From Epiperipatus broadwayi (Eukaryota; Onychophora; Udeonychophora; Euonychophora; Peripatidae): a DNA stretch of 64,000 bases. Shown here in pieces: positions 1-64,000 of this stretch (positions within the stretch are counted from its first letter, which is position 1; every line of letters starts with the position of its first letter). Location of the stretch: positions 15,822,258 through 15,886,257 of the forward strand of contig JAQFVV010000013.1 of the NCBI GenBank assembly GCA_028023455.1, given 5' to 3'. Made by a program: the position numbers and the translations under genes. The notes under the pieces were generated by a model that did no database searches, had not been told where the DNA came from, and saw only the letters and a program-made list of their open reading frames with translations.

Positions 1-60
1 TAAATGTTTACTTTTGTTATTGAAAGATTATATGTACTTTACTTATAATGATAAGTTTTA

Positions 61-145
61 TATAAAGAGCCTGCTACTAGCTCTAAACAAGCTTAAATTT
101 TTTTTTTTTTTAAGCTTGTTTAGAGCTAGTAGCAAGCTCTTTATA
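61..145. repeat. Perfect-looking 35-bp palindrome, short loop (foldback family A, deleted copy)
   Basis: Arms 61-95 and 111-145 are complementary with one mismatch around a 15-base T-rich loop. The arm text (GCTCTAAACAAGCTT) and the flank (CAAGCTATATAGGTCATGTGA) recur at the ends of the foldback element at 37729-37969, so this is a copy that has lost the middle. Confidence 0.9.
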
Positions 146-2697
146 TATTACATATGGGTAATACAAGCTATATAGGTCATGTGATATATGACTGATTTTT
201 ACTATAAGTTTTATAAGATTAAAGGAGAGTGGATATTAAGTTATATTATTTTTCCTTTATTTTGTTCAGCTAATCTTAATTATTTAAAATATTATTTTTG
301 CCTTGTATATATTTAAAGTTGCTTGTTAGATATGTTGATTCTTTGCTCATAAATGAAAAGGAAAAATTAGAAGAATTATTAAATATATTTAGTAGTTTTG
401 ATTCTTCTACAAAATATATTTTAGAAAGGGGGCAGGGATAGATTTTGCTAACTTAAAAGTTTTTAGATTTATGAGTGATAAGAGATCTAAACAATCATTG
501 TTTGGTATGTAGGTATGTTAAAAGGATTTAAGATCTATTATTAGATCTGATAATTATCAATCTGTCTTCCACAAAGCATGACATTTTTGTTATAGAAACC
601 AAAGATTAAATAGTTCTAAAGATAGCTTTGTTTTAAAAAAGGCTATTTTATAAAGATTATCTTAGTACTAACTATTCTATAAATTTATAGTAGTATGATA
701 ATAATAATTTTAAAAATGTAAAATTAAAAAAAACCAATATGATTTTATCCATTTGCCTTTTAAATTATCTTTAAAAAAGAATTATAATTTGAGAATAAGA
801 AAGCAGCATGAAAAAAAGTGTTAGTTTAAATAATTTATTGAATAATACGAGATATTTGATAAGAATACCATTCATTCCTGTAGTTTATATTATTCCTTGT
901 TTTTGTAAAGAAATTATACATAGGTCAAAGAAGTATAAGTTTAAATGAACAAGTAAAAGTTCATAAAAGTAGGGTAAAAAATAAACATCTTTAATCTGCA
1001 TTATATATATTCATAAAAGAAATACAGGCCGTATGATTATGTTTCAACAAACTAAGGTTGTCTTCTTTAAAAAGAGTTGAAGAATATTATTAAAAATTTA
1101 TTACATTGAAACTATGAGGAAATTTATCTAGTATATCTTTATGATGCAGTTGTCTTTCTATCAACTTGAGAAGTTTGCCTTAGCAATGAAACCAATTGTT
1201 TGTGATATTTTAGTTTTTAAATTTTGGCTGGTTTTTATTTGGTGTAATTTATATATATATATAAGGCTACTTTAAAAAAAGTAATCACAGACTTCTAGAT
1301 TAATAAAGAAAACATTGTCAATTTAAGAGGATTTATATGCAGCCCTATCAAGATAACCAAAAACATGACTATGCGCTAAATATTTGATATAGTATGTAGT
1401 ATAATAACATATCTTTTTGTAAAGTGCCTTATGGCTCTAAATCTCTCCAACATTTTATGTCTGCTGCGATTATAAGAATGACAACATGATCTCTATTCCA
1501 TATTACATTATAATGATTATTAAGATATTTTATCTATTCCATATGTAACATTTAATTCACTTTCCGATAGTGCAAAATAAGCAGTTATATTGATATATCA
1601 TGCTAAGAACAACTTGGACAAGATATCTTATTTTTTAAAAATTCCCCTTATATATTATTACCTACCTATTTAAAGATATTTTATTTGGCCAGGATAAAAA
1701 AAATATTTTGCACTACTGTCTAACAATTAATACTAACGTGCAAAAACATTTTTAAAAATAATAATAAAAAATTAAAGGAGTTTTGCTTTATTTGATATCT
1801 TGCGATGCTATTCATTAAATTCTTCTATAACTAACTTTTCTTTCTGAAAGACTTCAACATCTTGTTCAATCATAGCTTTCTACTGTATTCTATCATCAAT
1901 ATCTTCCCAATGAAAGTAATTAATATTGCATTTTGTGAAAGATCTTTGAAATGATTTTTAAAACACAACCATAAAAATGATTAAGTTTAGGAAATTTATT
2001 ATTTATCTGTTTCAAATGCCCAATTCATCAAAGATGTGCCTTCATAATAGATTCAATATCATCAAATCCAGCAGTTAAAGAATATACTGATTGGTCTTTT
2101 GATCATGCCATCATACTTGCAGAATATTATAAAATATCCCTAAACATTTTTTTTCAGTATCATATTATATTATGATGGTAAAATGTCCACATCTTAATAT
2201 TCAATTTATTATAATCAAGGCAATAAAAATATTAAGAATAAACAGAAAAAAAAAAAACCCTTTGTTAAAAGCAAATTATCTATTTATTTAAATAAGAGAT
2301 ATTCCCATAATCGAAATATATTTTACTATATAATGTCGTAAATATTTGAATTTTTAAATATTTCAAGACATTCATTCATGATTATAGTTGAAGCATTAAA
2401 CCGTACCTGTATTTACATTATATATTGAATTACTCCTTATTTATTATTATTAAAGTCAATAATTAATTGAATTTTGAATCACAGAAATACATTTATATTC
2501 ACAGAATCAAAAGTAAAAATAGAATCAAGAAAATTATTTATAATCATTTCCCTTGATCGAACAACAAGTTTTATAAAAAAAAAAACTTTAATACATTTTT
2601 TGTATAGTTTTAAGAAAAGAGTTTATAAAATGAGTTTCTTCATGCACCCATACATAATTATGTATAGCATGACTGTTAATCTTAAATGGAATAAGTT
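146..2697. other. 3' flank of CAD, no gene recognised
   Basis: AT-rich sequence with scattered stops in all frames and simple A/T runs. I see no conserved protein segment, RNA gene or complete element. The last part before 2697 is probably CAD 3' UTR. Confidence 0.6.
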
Positions 2698-2703
2698 TTT
2701 ATT
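2698..2703 (-). terminator. CAD: Candidate CAD polyadenylation signal
   Basis: AATAAA on the minus strand, 46 bases after the CAD stop. The surroundings are AT-rich and chance matches are common, so this is only the nearest plausible signal. Confidence 0.4.
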
Positions 2704-2749
2704 TTTGTCTTTTGTCATCCATGCCTATAAAATGACAGGAAAAAGAAAA

Positions 2750-55752
<53,003 letters not shown>

Positions 55753-55979
55753 CTAAAATAATCAGCACAATGACAAAAAAGATATCATAAATATATAAAA
55801 AGCAAAATGATCTTAGTTCTCAAATTAATTAATTATTTTCTAATATAAGTAAATATGACAATTTAAAAAATATTATTAGTGATTTTTAAAATGAAAATTT
55901 GGAGAAAAATAAATAACTAAATAAGATACACTGCAAAAAGAGTGAAAAAAGAATTTATCTCAAAAACAAAATAATTATA

Positions 55980-57560
55980 CACCCCTCCTCCATTTTGAAG
56001 TCATAATAGTGAAAAAAAAAAAAAAAAAAGTTCTTGGAAAATGTGACCAAAATCATAAATTAATGACTATTACTTTCAGATTTCTATTTGAGGAATATGG
56101 ATATAATCTATAAAACATTTCCTAACTTGGCATTTAAAAGTCTTTGATTTATGTCAGTTTGATGTAAAAATGTAGATATGTTAGTCATTCTATTTCCCTG
56201 ATGGATACAAAAAATGTTATCTGCTTATTAATTAAATATCATGGGTGTCTACAAAATGATTATCTAAATGTGGGCAGACAAAACTAAGTGATGAAAAATT
56301 ATTTAATTAACTTTTACTATTGATATAATTTGGTTACTTCCATCCATTTCATTAATTTCAATAAGAATGCACACATCTTTTGAGAAGACATTAACCAAGA
56401 TTTCTGAAGATAAACCAATTAATTTTGGATAAAAATTCAATTTTCTACAACTTGCTGAAATTACTAATATCTGCTTTTCTCCAAACTCATCCTATTATTA
56501 AAATCATTAAACGCATATTATTATTTAGATTTATTCAAAAGATTTCACTAATCTTACACTGAGATATGGATTGTGAATTTTTATATAATTCAGAAATTAT
56601 TTATGGCAATCTATTTTTTTTCTAGCTTTACAGTAGTTTTATTCATTTAAGAAAAAGCTATTCATAAAGTAAATGGAAATATAAAGCTAATTAGCCCTTT
56701 TGCCAATAGTATGTGGCTTTTTATCTTTTGCTATTAAGAAAAAAAACTTCAAGAGAGGTTTCTAAACATTTATCATTAAGTGTAACAAATTTTTAAAAAT
56801 TACTAGCTATTGCATGTTTATAAAAGTTCAAAAAATTGCAATGGTTTTTGTTCATGTTCGAGATGTTTAGTTTTTAAATGCCTTATTAACATTGATGGCT
56901 TCATACAAGTACATAGCATCTCATAACATAATACATATATAGGATGGGATTCATTGTTGAATACTTTAAATCCAAATTTTAAGTAGTCTGCTTGATAATT
57001 TCAAACTTTCTGATACAATTTTTTGGTAATGCTATATCATTAATATTTTTATCTTTTGGCATGATTGCCAATGAACTTGAATAGTTATCACTATCAACAC
57101 TATTACTTTCTCGTTGTGCACCAGAAATAGAAGCACTATCAGAATAATCTTCAACCTGCGATTTCTTTGCAGGCAATTTTTTTTAACCATTTAATAAGGG
57201 ATTTAAAATCAATGGCATTTAAGAGTCAACTAATCATACTTATTAGAGTACACATTGCTATCTGCATACGTTCTGTACAGTTCATAAAATTCTCTCGATG
57301 ATAAACGACCTACCAGGCACTTACACAATGGCACACTGAGTGGCCAGGATGTAAACAGTGTTGCCAGATATGAAATTCATTTGCCCACCAGAAATCGATT
57401 CTGAAGCCCCCTAAAAAACTGCTAAATTTAAATTCTTAATTTCTTGCTTAAAAAAATAATGATTACATTTTGAAATATGGTGACATTTCACAATATATTG
57501 GTGTATCTCCAAGTATCACTTAGCGTACTTCCTGGCCAAGGCATACCCCACTTTGGAGAC
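55980..57560 (-). pseudogene. Decayed hAT transposase remnant (ZBED5/FAM200-like), minus strand
   Basis: The minus strand around 56790-56680 reads FFLIAKDKKPHTIG, the conserved segment before the catalytic domain in ZBED5/FAM200-type hAT proteins. Downstream, weaker text (ADISNFSKL) fits the following region. The 57176-56979 frame (MPAKKSQVEDYSDSAS and following) may be an N-terminal piece but is not diagnostic. Many stops. It is an older insertion than the hAT element at 58.6 kb and in the opposite orientation. Limits are approximate. Confidence 0.5.
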
Positions 57561-57589
57561 CATTGCTAGAGACAAAATAGGCCATTTAC

Positions 57590-58500
57590 CCTTTTTTTTA
57601 GATGTATAATTTAGACAAAACTTATTTATTTTTAAAATTAATTAAACATTTAACTGCTAAGTTAAGTGTCCGAAATAATGTCATTTTCAATAAATATATT
57701 CTACTTATCAGCTAATATCTGTTCATGAATAAGATCTATTGCATGCTTATAATATACATATATGGCTGCAGTAACTCCATTGGTGCTTCTTTGCCTATAT
57801 ATGATTCAGCATATGTAAAAATCATAATACAGTATATCTTTCAGTTTTCTGGCTAGAACTGGAACCTCTTGGTAAGCTGGCCTAGTATAATCATGTCCAT
57901 GATAGAGTAGTATGCTTACTTATTGACATTATTGGGAAATGAATATATTAGATAAATGTTGGCAGTCAATCAACTCCATGAATTCTCTACAGTTTGATGG
58001 ACTCAGGAAGGCAAGCAGTATAGTAAACAAATGTGGGCTATGAATTACAGAAAAGCTGGCTCTTACATTCATGTGAATTCAAACTCGACCATCGGGCACT
58101 AGCAGCAGTTAGCTTGCATTCTATATTTGCCTTTTCTTTATAACTTACTAATTTTTCCCCTTTCAAACCCACTTTTTATAAACTAGGGTGGAATTTGAAT
58201 TCACAATAAATAATTTGTTTCTTTATCTTGATCAAAAAAACAAACAAGTTTAATGACTCTTTTCAATTTGCATTAAACAAAAGTAATTTTAATTAAAAAT
58301 TTTCTTAACACTGTAAACAAAATCAGATTGTAGAATTTACAGTCAAAGTATATTTTACTTTTTATTTATCAAAAGTAATTTTAGTTAAAAAAAAAAGTTC
58401 TTATTTAATCTAATTAAAAATAGATAGGGGAATTTTATAATTATTGTATTATCTATTATACCATGAATACAAGCTTGTTTTATATATATATATTTTAATT
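57590..58500. repeat. Left copy of a ~0.9 kb inverted repeat pair
   Basis: Reverse complement of 62600-63430 with roughly 20% divergence. Shared landmarks include TTTTAGATGTATAATTTAG, AATAATGTCATTTTCAATA, GCTAATATCTGTT, GGCCTAGTATAATCAT, GTTTGATGGACT and AATCAGATTGTAGAA. No protein text is visible in either copy. Confidence 0.85.
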
Positions 58501-58650
58501 ATCAAAATCAGAACTAAATTCAACATTAAACAGGCCTTTTTTTAAATCTTGAAATAAAATACAATAATTTTATAAATCAAAATTTTGTAAATAAATATCT
58601 ACAATAATTTGGTTTGTGTTGATTTCTACATACTACATGTTGTTGTAGGC

Positions 58651-61418
58651 CAGGGATGACGAACCTATTACACGTGTGCCAGAGGTGGCACGTTTGAATT
58701 TTTTACTGGCATGCAAACTATTTACATATACTAATTTTCTATGCTTTAAATTATTCAATATTTTTTTCTTGTTGCTAAAATCTGTACTAATAAAAATGTA
58801 CTGTAAATCAAAAATAAAATAAATAAATATAATATTATATTAGAATTCAATTTACAATTGAATTTTGATTAGAAGCAATAAATTACAAAATTTGAAAGAA
58901 AAAAAAATTATATATATAGGTGGGAATGATATTTTAAGTCAACCTATTAAATGATTCCAATATAACTCTTTGAAGTAATTTTTTTCAAAGTAAAATAAAA
59001 GTAATAAAATTATTTTCTGTCCTAATCTTTTTTTACTTAAATGTGTTGACACCATTTATTTTTTTTAACATAATCAAAATCGTGAACAAAGGAACGAAAT
59101 GCGTAATCAATACTATCAAAGGACGTTTTTTTTTGCTTGAAGTTTAGTTGTAAAAGTGTAATGTAAAGATAATAATATATTTTAACATACAAATCTTTGA
59201 TTTATAAAATTATTAAAGCTCATTTAAATTTACTTTTAAATAATTTGTTATCATTATATTAATGTGATTAGTGAAAATAAAAATTGTTAAGCAGTAGAAA
59301 ATTTCAAAGTTGGTGGACTGATGAGTATGGAATGTTTAACAAAGGTAATATGTGTTTTATGTTCCAGAAGTTGTATTGAGAACATCATCGGTAAAACGGC
59401 ATTACGAGACCAATCATAAATCGGTCTGAAAAAAAGTAAAGATGAACAAAAAGAATATATTGCCCAAGCATTTAAAAATATAAATATTCAATCAACATCT
59501 TAATGAAATTTATCGAAAATCATTCAAATATAACTGCTACTAGTTTTTTTTATTTCAAATGTAATTGTCAAATGTGGAAAACCTTTTAATGATGGAGAAT
59601 ATATGAAAGAAGCTTGGATGAAATGTGTACAAGTTCTTTTTGAAGATTTTGAAAACAAAGCAAAAATTATTCAGATCATAAAAGATTTATCACTGGCTAG
59701 AAATACAGTTAAAGAAAGAGTCCTGCAAATGGCCAATAAAATAACTTACCAACAAAAATTAGATATAAAATCTGGTTTAATTTCTCTCTGCATTGATGAA
59801 AGTAAAGACATAAATGAATCATTCTGATGGCTATTTTTATTCACTATTGTGCTGGAAATAATATCTAAGAATTGATCTGTTTAGGCTCATTAGTAACAAC
59901 AACAAAAGGAATAGATATTTGCAATGAAGTTTCAAATGTACTTGCTGAAAAAGAAATAGATACTGCCAACATTGTATCAGTAACTACAAATGATGCTCGA
60001 AGTATGACTGGAAAAGAAAATGGTTTTCTCAGTTTATTCACCCAACCATATTGGACATTCATTTTTGGGTTTTCATTGCATTATACATGAGCAGGTTTTA
60101 TGCACAAGGTCAATTTTAAGCCACTGGATGATGTTATGAACTGTTGTGACTAAGTTAGCCAATTTATTTTATAAATTTATTGAGTGAGGTGAACTCAGCA
60201 TTCAATGGTTTACTAATAAACTACAATGTCCGATGGTTAAGTTGAAAAAAAGTTCTTCAAAGATTTGTCAAGTGTTTAGATGAAATTAGACTTTTTATGT
60301 AATGAGAAAATCATTGAAAAGTATAATGAATTAATGAATGTTGAATGGCTTTCAAAATAAATGTTTCTTACTAATACGTATTCACATCTAAATGAATTAA
60401 ATGTGAAACTGCAAGGTTATAGTAAAATAATTGTTGTCATGTTTGACTTGATCAAAGCATTTGATGTTAAATTACAAATTTTCAACTGTGATGTTATTTC
60501 TTACACCTTCAAATATTTTCCAAATACAAAAAAGTTGATTTAGAATCTCATGAGAAGCCAGATCAAGTAAAATTGGCACAAGAGTTTTGTGATATTATTC
60601 AATAAATAATTGATGGATATTGTTTAAGATTTATACAGTTCAGACATTTTCACAAACATCAAAATTTATTTTATACCCAGATATAATATCAATGGATAAT
60701 CTCAAGTTTTTTGAGTGGTTTAATTTAGAACATATGAAAATGCAATCACTTGATTTTCAACCACTTCTATATGGAAACAGAAATTTGTTGATTTGAGGAA
60801 TGAGTTAGAAACAATGGAAAATGATTGATTATTGGACGTATGTAAAAAGAATGCTGAAGGGGAACTATTGACTGCCTAGAATGCTATTCCTGAAACATTT
60901 GATTGTTTAAAAAAATTAGCAACCATTATATTATCAATTTTCTCCTCTACATAAGCATGTGAATCATTGTTTTCAGAAATGAATTTAATTAAAGACAATT
61001 CAAGAAATAAAATGACAGATGATTCTAATTCAGCATGCACATTATTAAAATTGACAAAATGTGAACCAGATATAAAGCATTTGGCATCCAATATACAACA
61101 GCAAAAATCTCATTAAATAATGTCTATTTACATTGATTTCATGTTTATTACCAGATTTTTGTTTTAATTACTATTACTTTTTTACTATTACATTATATTC
61201 AACATGTGCTCTTCAAAATAAATATTGGTCACTTTTATTTAGTTTTTTTAGAATTTTTGTTTAATTATTATTGTTATTATTTTGTTTTATAAACTTTTAA
61301 AAACTGTAAAAATTAAGTTGTTTACATTTTGATTAATAACTGTATGGCACGCCAATCATTCAATAAATACTTTTTGGAAATTTTTGGCATGTATATGTCA
61401 AAAGGTTTGCCATCCCTG
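58651..61418 (+). mobile_element. hAT DNA transposon with exact 8-bp target duplication
   Basis: Ends CAGGGATGACGAACC and GGTTTGCCATCCCTG are inverted repeats (13 of 15), flanked by TTGTAGGC on both sides (58643-58650 and 61419-61426). The 2768-base element contains a plus-strand hAT transposase broken by stops and frameshifts. The exact target duplication suggests it is younger than the neighbouring remnants. It lies in the CAD intron upstream of the last visible DHOase exon, antisense to CAD. Confidence 0.94.
59300..61115 (+). pseudogene. hAT transposase (GTF2IRD2/ZBED-like), disrupted
   Basis: Plus-strand text in shifting frames runs in the order of GTF2IRD2-type hAT transposases. It has a zinc-finger tail near 59390 (RHYETNHKSV); KPFNDGEYMKEAWMKC at about 59590; LSLARNTVKERV and LISLCIDESKDINESF, holding the first acidic catalytic region; TTTKGIDICNEVSNVL at 59890; and NDARSMTGKENGF. 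At 60940-61080 it has ACESLFSEMNLIKDNSRNKM, the hAT C-terminal dimerisation domain. At least five stops or shifts interrupt it, so no active enzyme is made. Confidence 0.9.
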
Positions 61419-61426
61419 TTGTAGGC

Positions 61427-62590
61427 CATGAGATATAATTATATCATATTCCTATTCATGATGAAAAAGAAAAGAGAAATGAAACACACATACAGAAATA
61501 TTTTACGTGATATACATGTATAATTAAAATAAAATTCATACCTCAAAGCCAGAGAATGCATTGTAATCTGCAATCCTAAGACAGATAAAGAATTCATCCA
61601 TTGGGTTATATGTACACAATGCAGCATGAATACCAAAAGAGCTACCTTAATTTTATAAATTACCTACAACTCAAAGTAAAAATAATAATGCAAAAATCTT
61701 TGCAAAGCCCTGATAAATACAAAAGTATGCCTTGTTCCTCTTCTTGGAGACTAAGAAGCTGGGGATCATGGCAGTACTATGTTAACTATGAAAACAAGAA
61801 AAAATACCAAAACCAGAAGGTGGGTTGGAGCAGCGCCCTACATAGAATACTCAAGAAATTGCATAAAAACATTATATCCTCAAACCAATGACAAAACGTT
61901 CCATCCATCATCAGTACTGAAAGTACAATTAAAGAAACTCCATTAGTCAAAAGCTCAATCCAATCTCTAAAAAAATCAAACTTTAATTTTCTATTCAACT
62001 TTAAATATGAACTCCATAAATACACACTAATATCATTATTTTATAATTAAATTATAACTTAATCATCTTCTACACTCTTGCCACATTTCACAGTAATACA
62101 TTTTAAAATTAACTCTGCATCAGAATACAGTCTTGTTTTTCAGGTATATTTCTGAGGTTCAAATTATATGATCACTGACTACCAGCACATGAATCATTAT
62201 AGGGTTAAAATTTGGATCACCATTTGCAATGGGATGAATTCCAGAGTGAATTATGAGATGAAAAATTAATCATCATCCCCACATTTAATAATCAAAGTTA
62301 AAAATAAAAGGAATGAGCATGAGAGATCAGCAAAGAATAAAACTAACAATAAGTTCACCCAGCATTAAACAAAAGTAATCAAATCATCATCATTAAACAG
62401 TCAAAATTCAATAGCTAATCTTGTGACTGGATTTGAAATGGGCCCACTAGGAATAAAAGAGGTACATTATAAACAGGCTACATATTTAGTCACTGCCAAA
62501 CTTGGGGCAGATTATATAAACAATAATCTGGATGCACATACTTAAGTGTTAATCCATCAGATTATAACAAAAAAAATAATGCTGAGATAC
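61427..62590. other. Intron segment, possible old repeat, unrecognised
   Basis: Region between the hAT element and the right inverted-repeat copy. Some GC-richer text at 61730-61930 suggests a repeat, and both strands have short open stretches there (61601-61891 plus, 62025-61786 minus), but I recognise no family. Confidence 0.4.
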
Positions 62591-62599
62591 TGAAACAAG

Positions 62600-63430
62600 C
62601 ATGTTTTCATGTTATAATAGATAATACCAGTAATTATAAAATTCTCCTATCTATTTTTAATTAGATTAAAAAAGAAAATTTATTTCTAATTAAAATTATT
62701 GTTAATAAATAAATAAGTACTATAATATACATTGATTGTAAATTTCTACAATCTGATTTTGTTGAAGTATTTAAGACATTTTTAAAGATAAAATTCAGTT
62801 TTGATTAATGCAAATTAAAAAGAAAGATTAATGTTTTTTTTGATCAAGATTAAAAAAAAAACTTACTTAGTTTATTTTCAAATCCAACCAGAGTCTATAA
62901 AAAGTGAGTTTGAAAGGAAAAAAGATTATTAAGTTTAAATGAGAAGGCAAGACTTAGAGTGCAAGCCAGCTGCTGCTAGTATCAAGACAAAGTATGAATT
63001 CACAGGGAAGTAAGGGCCAGCTTTTCTATGGTTCAAAGTTCATATTCATGTACTATACTGCTTGTCTGCATGAAGTCCATCAAACTATAAGAGAATTAAA
63101 GTTGACCAACCTCCAACATTTACCTAATATATACCTTTCCCGAAGATGCCAATATATTACTTTATCATGGAAATGATTATACTAGGCCAGATTATCAATA
63201 GTTTCATATAGATTTTATACATCTGGTAATTCATCTATAGCCAAAGAAATACAAATGAAGTTACTGCATCTATATATGTATGTAGTATGCATACAAGAGA
63301 TATACTTCACAAACAGATATTAGCTGGTGAGTGGAATATATCTATTGAAAATGACATTATTCCAAACACTTAATAAGTTTTAAAAGTAAATAAGTTTTGC
63401 CTAAATTATACATCTAAAAAATGAAAATAA
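62600..63430. repeat. Right copy of the ~0.9 kb inverted repeat pair
   Basis: Inverted relative to 57590-58500. Outer end ATTATACATCTAAAAAATG, inner end near 62600. A short plus open stretch at 62994-63176 has no counterpart frame in the other copy, so it is not coding. Confidence 0.85.
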
Positions 63431-64000
63431 GGTGTCGCCAGAGAATTGATTCTAATTTTTATTTTATTTTTGAATTAGAAAAGGAAACTCAAAAAATTTT
63501 TCTTAAATATTGGCAATGAAAAAAACAAAATCATGAGTTTTAAAAGAACTTTCCAAACTGGACCTAAAGATAATGCTTTTTTCTAAATTTTTACTTACAA
63601 TTAAAAATAATGAACTAATAACTTTGATTTATTTAAAATTCATACTAACTATTTTTTCCTATATATACACGTGTATTTTAGGTATATTTTCAACATTGAA
63701 ATGTCTTATTAAACATTAATATGGACGTATGAATGTAATAAGTTTATTTTTTGACAAAAGAAATATCCTGGGATATAAATGCCATTATGTGCATACATTG
63801 GAATGGGTATCCATCTATGTTAAAATCAGTTATCCATGTCTTATTAAAATGAATTAGTTTACTGACAATTTGAATAGGTTAATTTTGTATTATTACACAG
63901 GTACATCTGCATGATTACATAGGTGTGACATGTAAACAGATTGACATATCTGTAAATTATATGTTTATGTGTTATAACGGAAATTTTTACTGATTGGTAA
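63431..64000. other. Intron segment to window edge, nothing recognised
   Basis: AT-rich sequence. No DHOase exon was found here. Confidence 0.55.

Noticed and set aside
55753-64000. Search for upstream DHOase exons (zinc HxH, HAE and HICHV motifs)
   Set aside because: No minus-strand segment with this text and splice borders was found. They must lie beyond the window.

Overview
This is a very AT-rich stretch of animal (metazoan) nuclear DNA, by eye about three quarters A+T. It is built around one interrupted gene, the 3' part of CAD, the fused carbamoyl-phosphate synthetase / aspartate transcarbamylase / dihydroorotase of pyrimidine synthesis. Thirteen minus-strand exons between 55752 and 2750 have matched GT/AG borders and compatible phases. 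They join into one 1851-base frame of 616 residues plus a stop: the C-terminal half of dihydroorotase, the linker, and all of aspartate transcarbamylase. The order DHOase-linker-ATCase and the linker wording fit an arthropod-like animal. An arachnid is possible but only a guess. The CPSase and early DHOase exons lie beyond the right edge.

Exons make up about 3% of the window; the rest is intron crowded with transposable elements. From left to right: 3' flank with a small palindrome (1-2700); last CAD exons (2750-6788) with a LINE scrap and a foldback element; an antisense LINE with endonuclease and reverse transcriptase (about 8.2-11.3 kb); ATCase exons (12.5-13.5 kb); a decayed mariner, small foldback repeats and a young LTR element with 1.6 kb LTRs (13.6-21.7 kb); ATCase and linker exons (22.4-28.4 kb); a 10 kb intron with an old LTR relative, tandem repeats and two foldback elements (28.4-38.6 kb); a DHOase exon (38.6 kb); a 12 kb intron with a nested stack, a sense LINE broken by a Gypsy element, a hAT-like element and a foldback repeat (39.1-48.4 kb); two DHOase exons (50.7 and 55.6 kb); then a hAT remnant, a long inverted repeat pair and a hAT element with an exact 8-base target duplication (56-63.4 kb).

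The most interesting signal is a small hammerhead-ribozyme-like motif inside several otherwise unrelated foldback repeats. The best copy, at 37823-37878, has the CUGANGA core, a 4-bp stem II, GAAA, a palindromic stem III that could only close in a dimer, and a two-part stem I. A sister copy at 47640-47687 has a different outer stem I sequence but the same pairing. Two further foldback elements (7.1 kb and 35.7-36.1 kb) carry related CTGANGA-hairpin-GAAA cores. Small hammerheads of this dimer-forming kind are known from Penelope-like elements. No Penelope protein is visible here, so these look like non-autonomous carriers.
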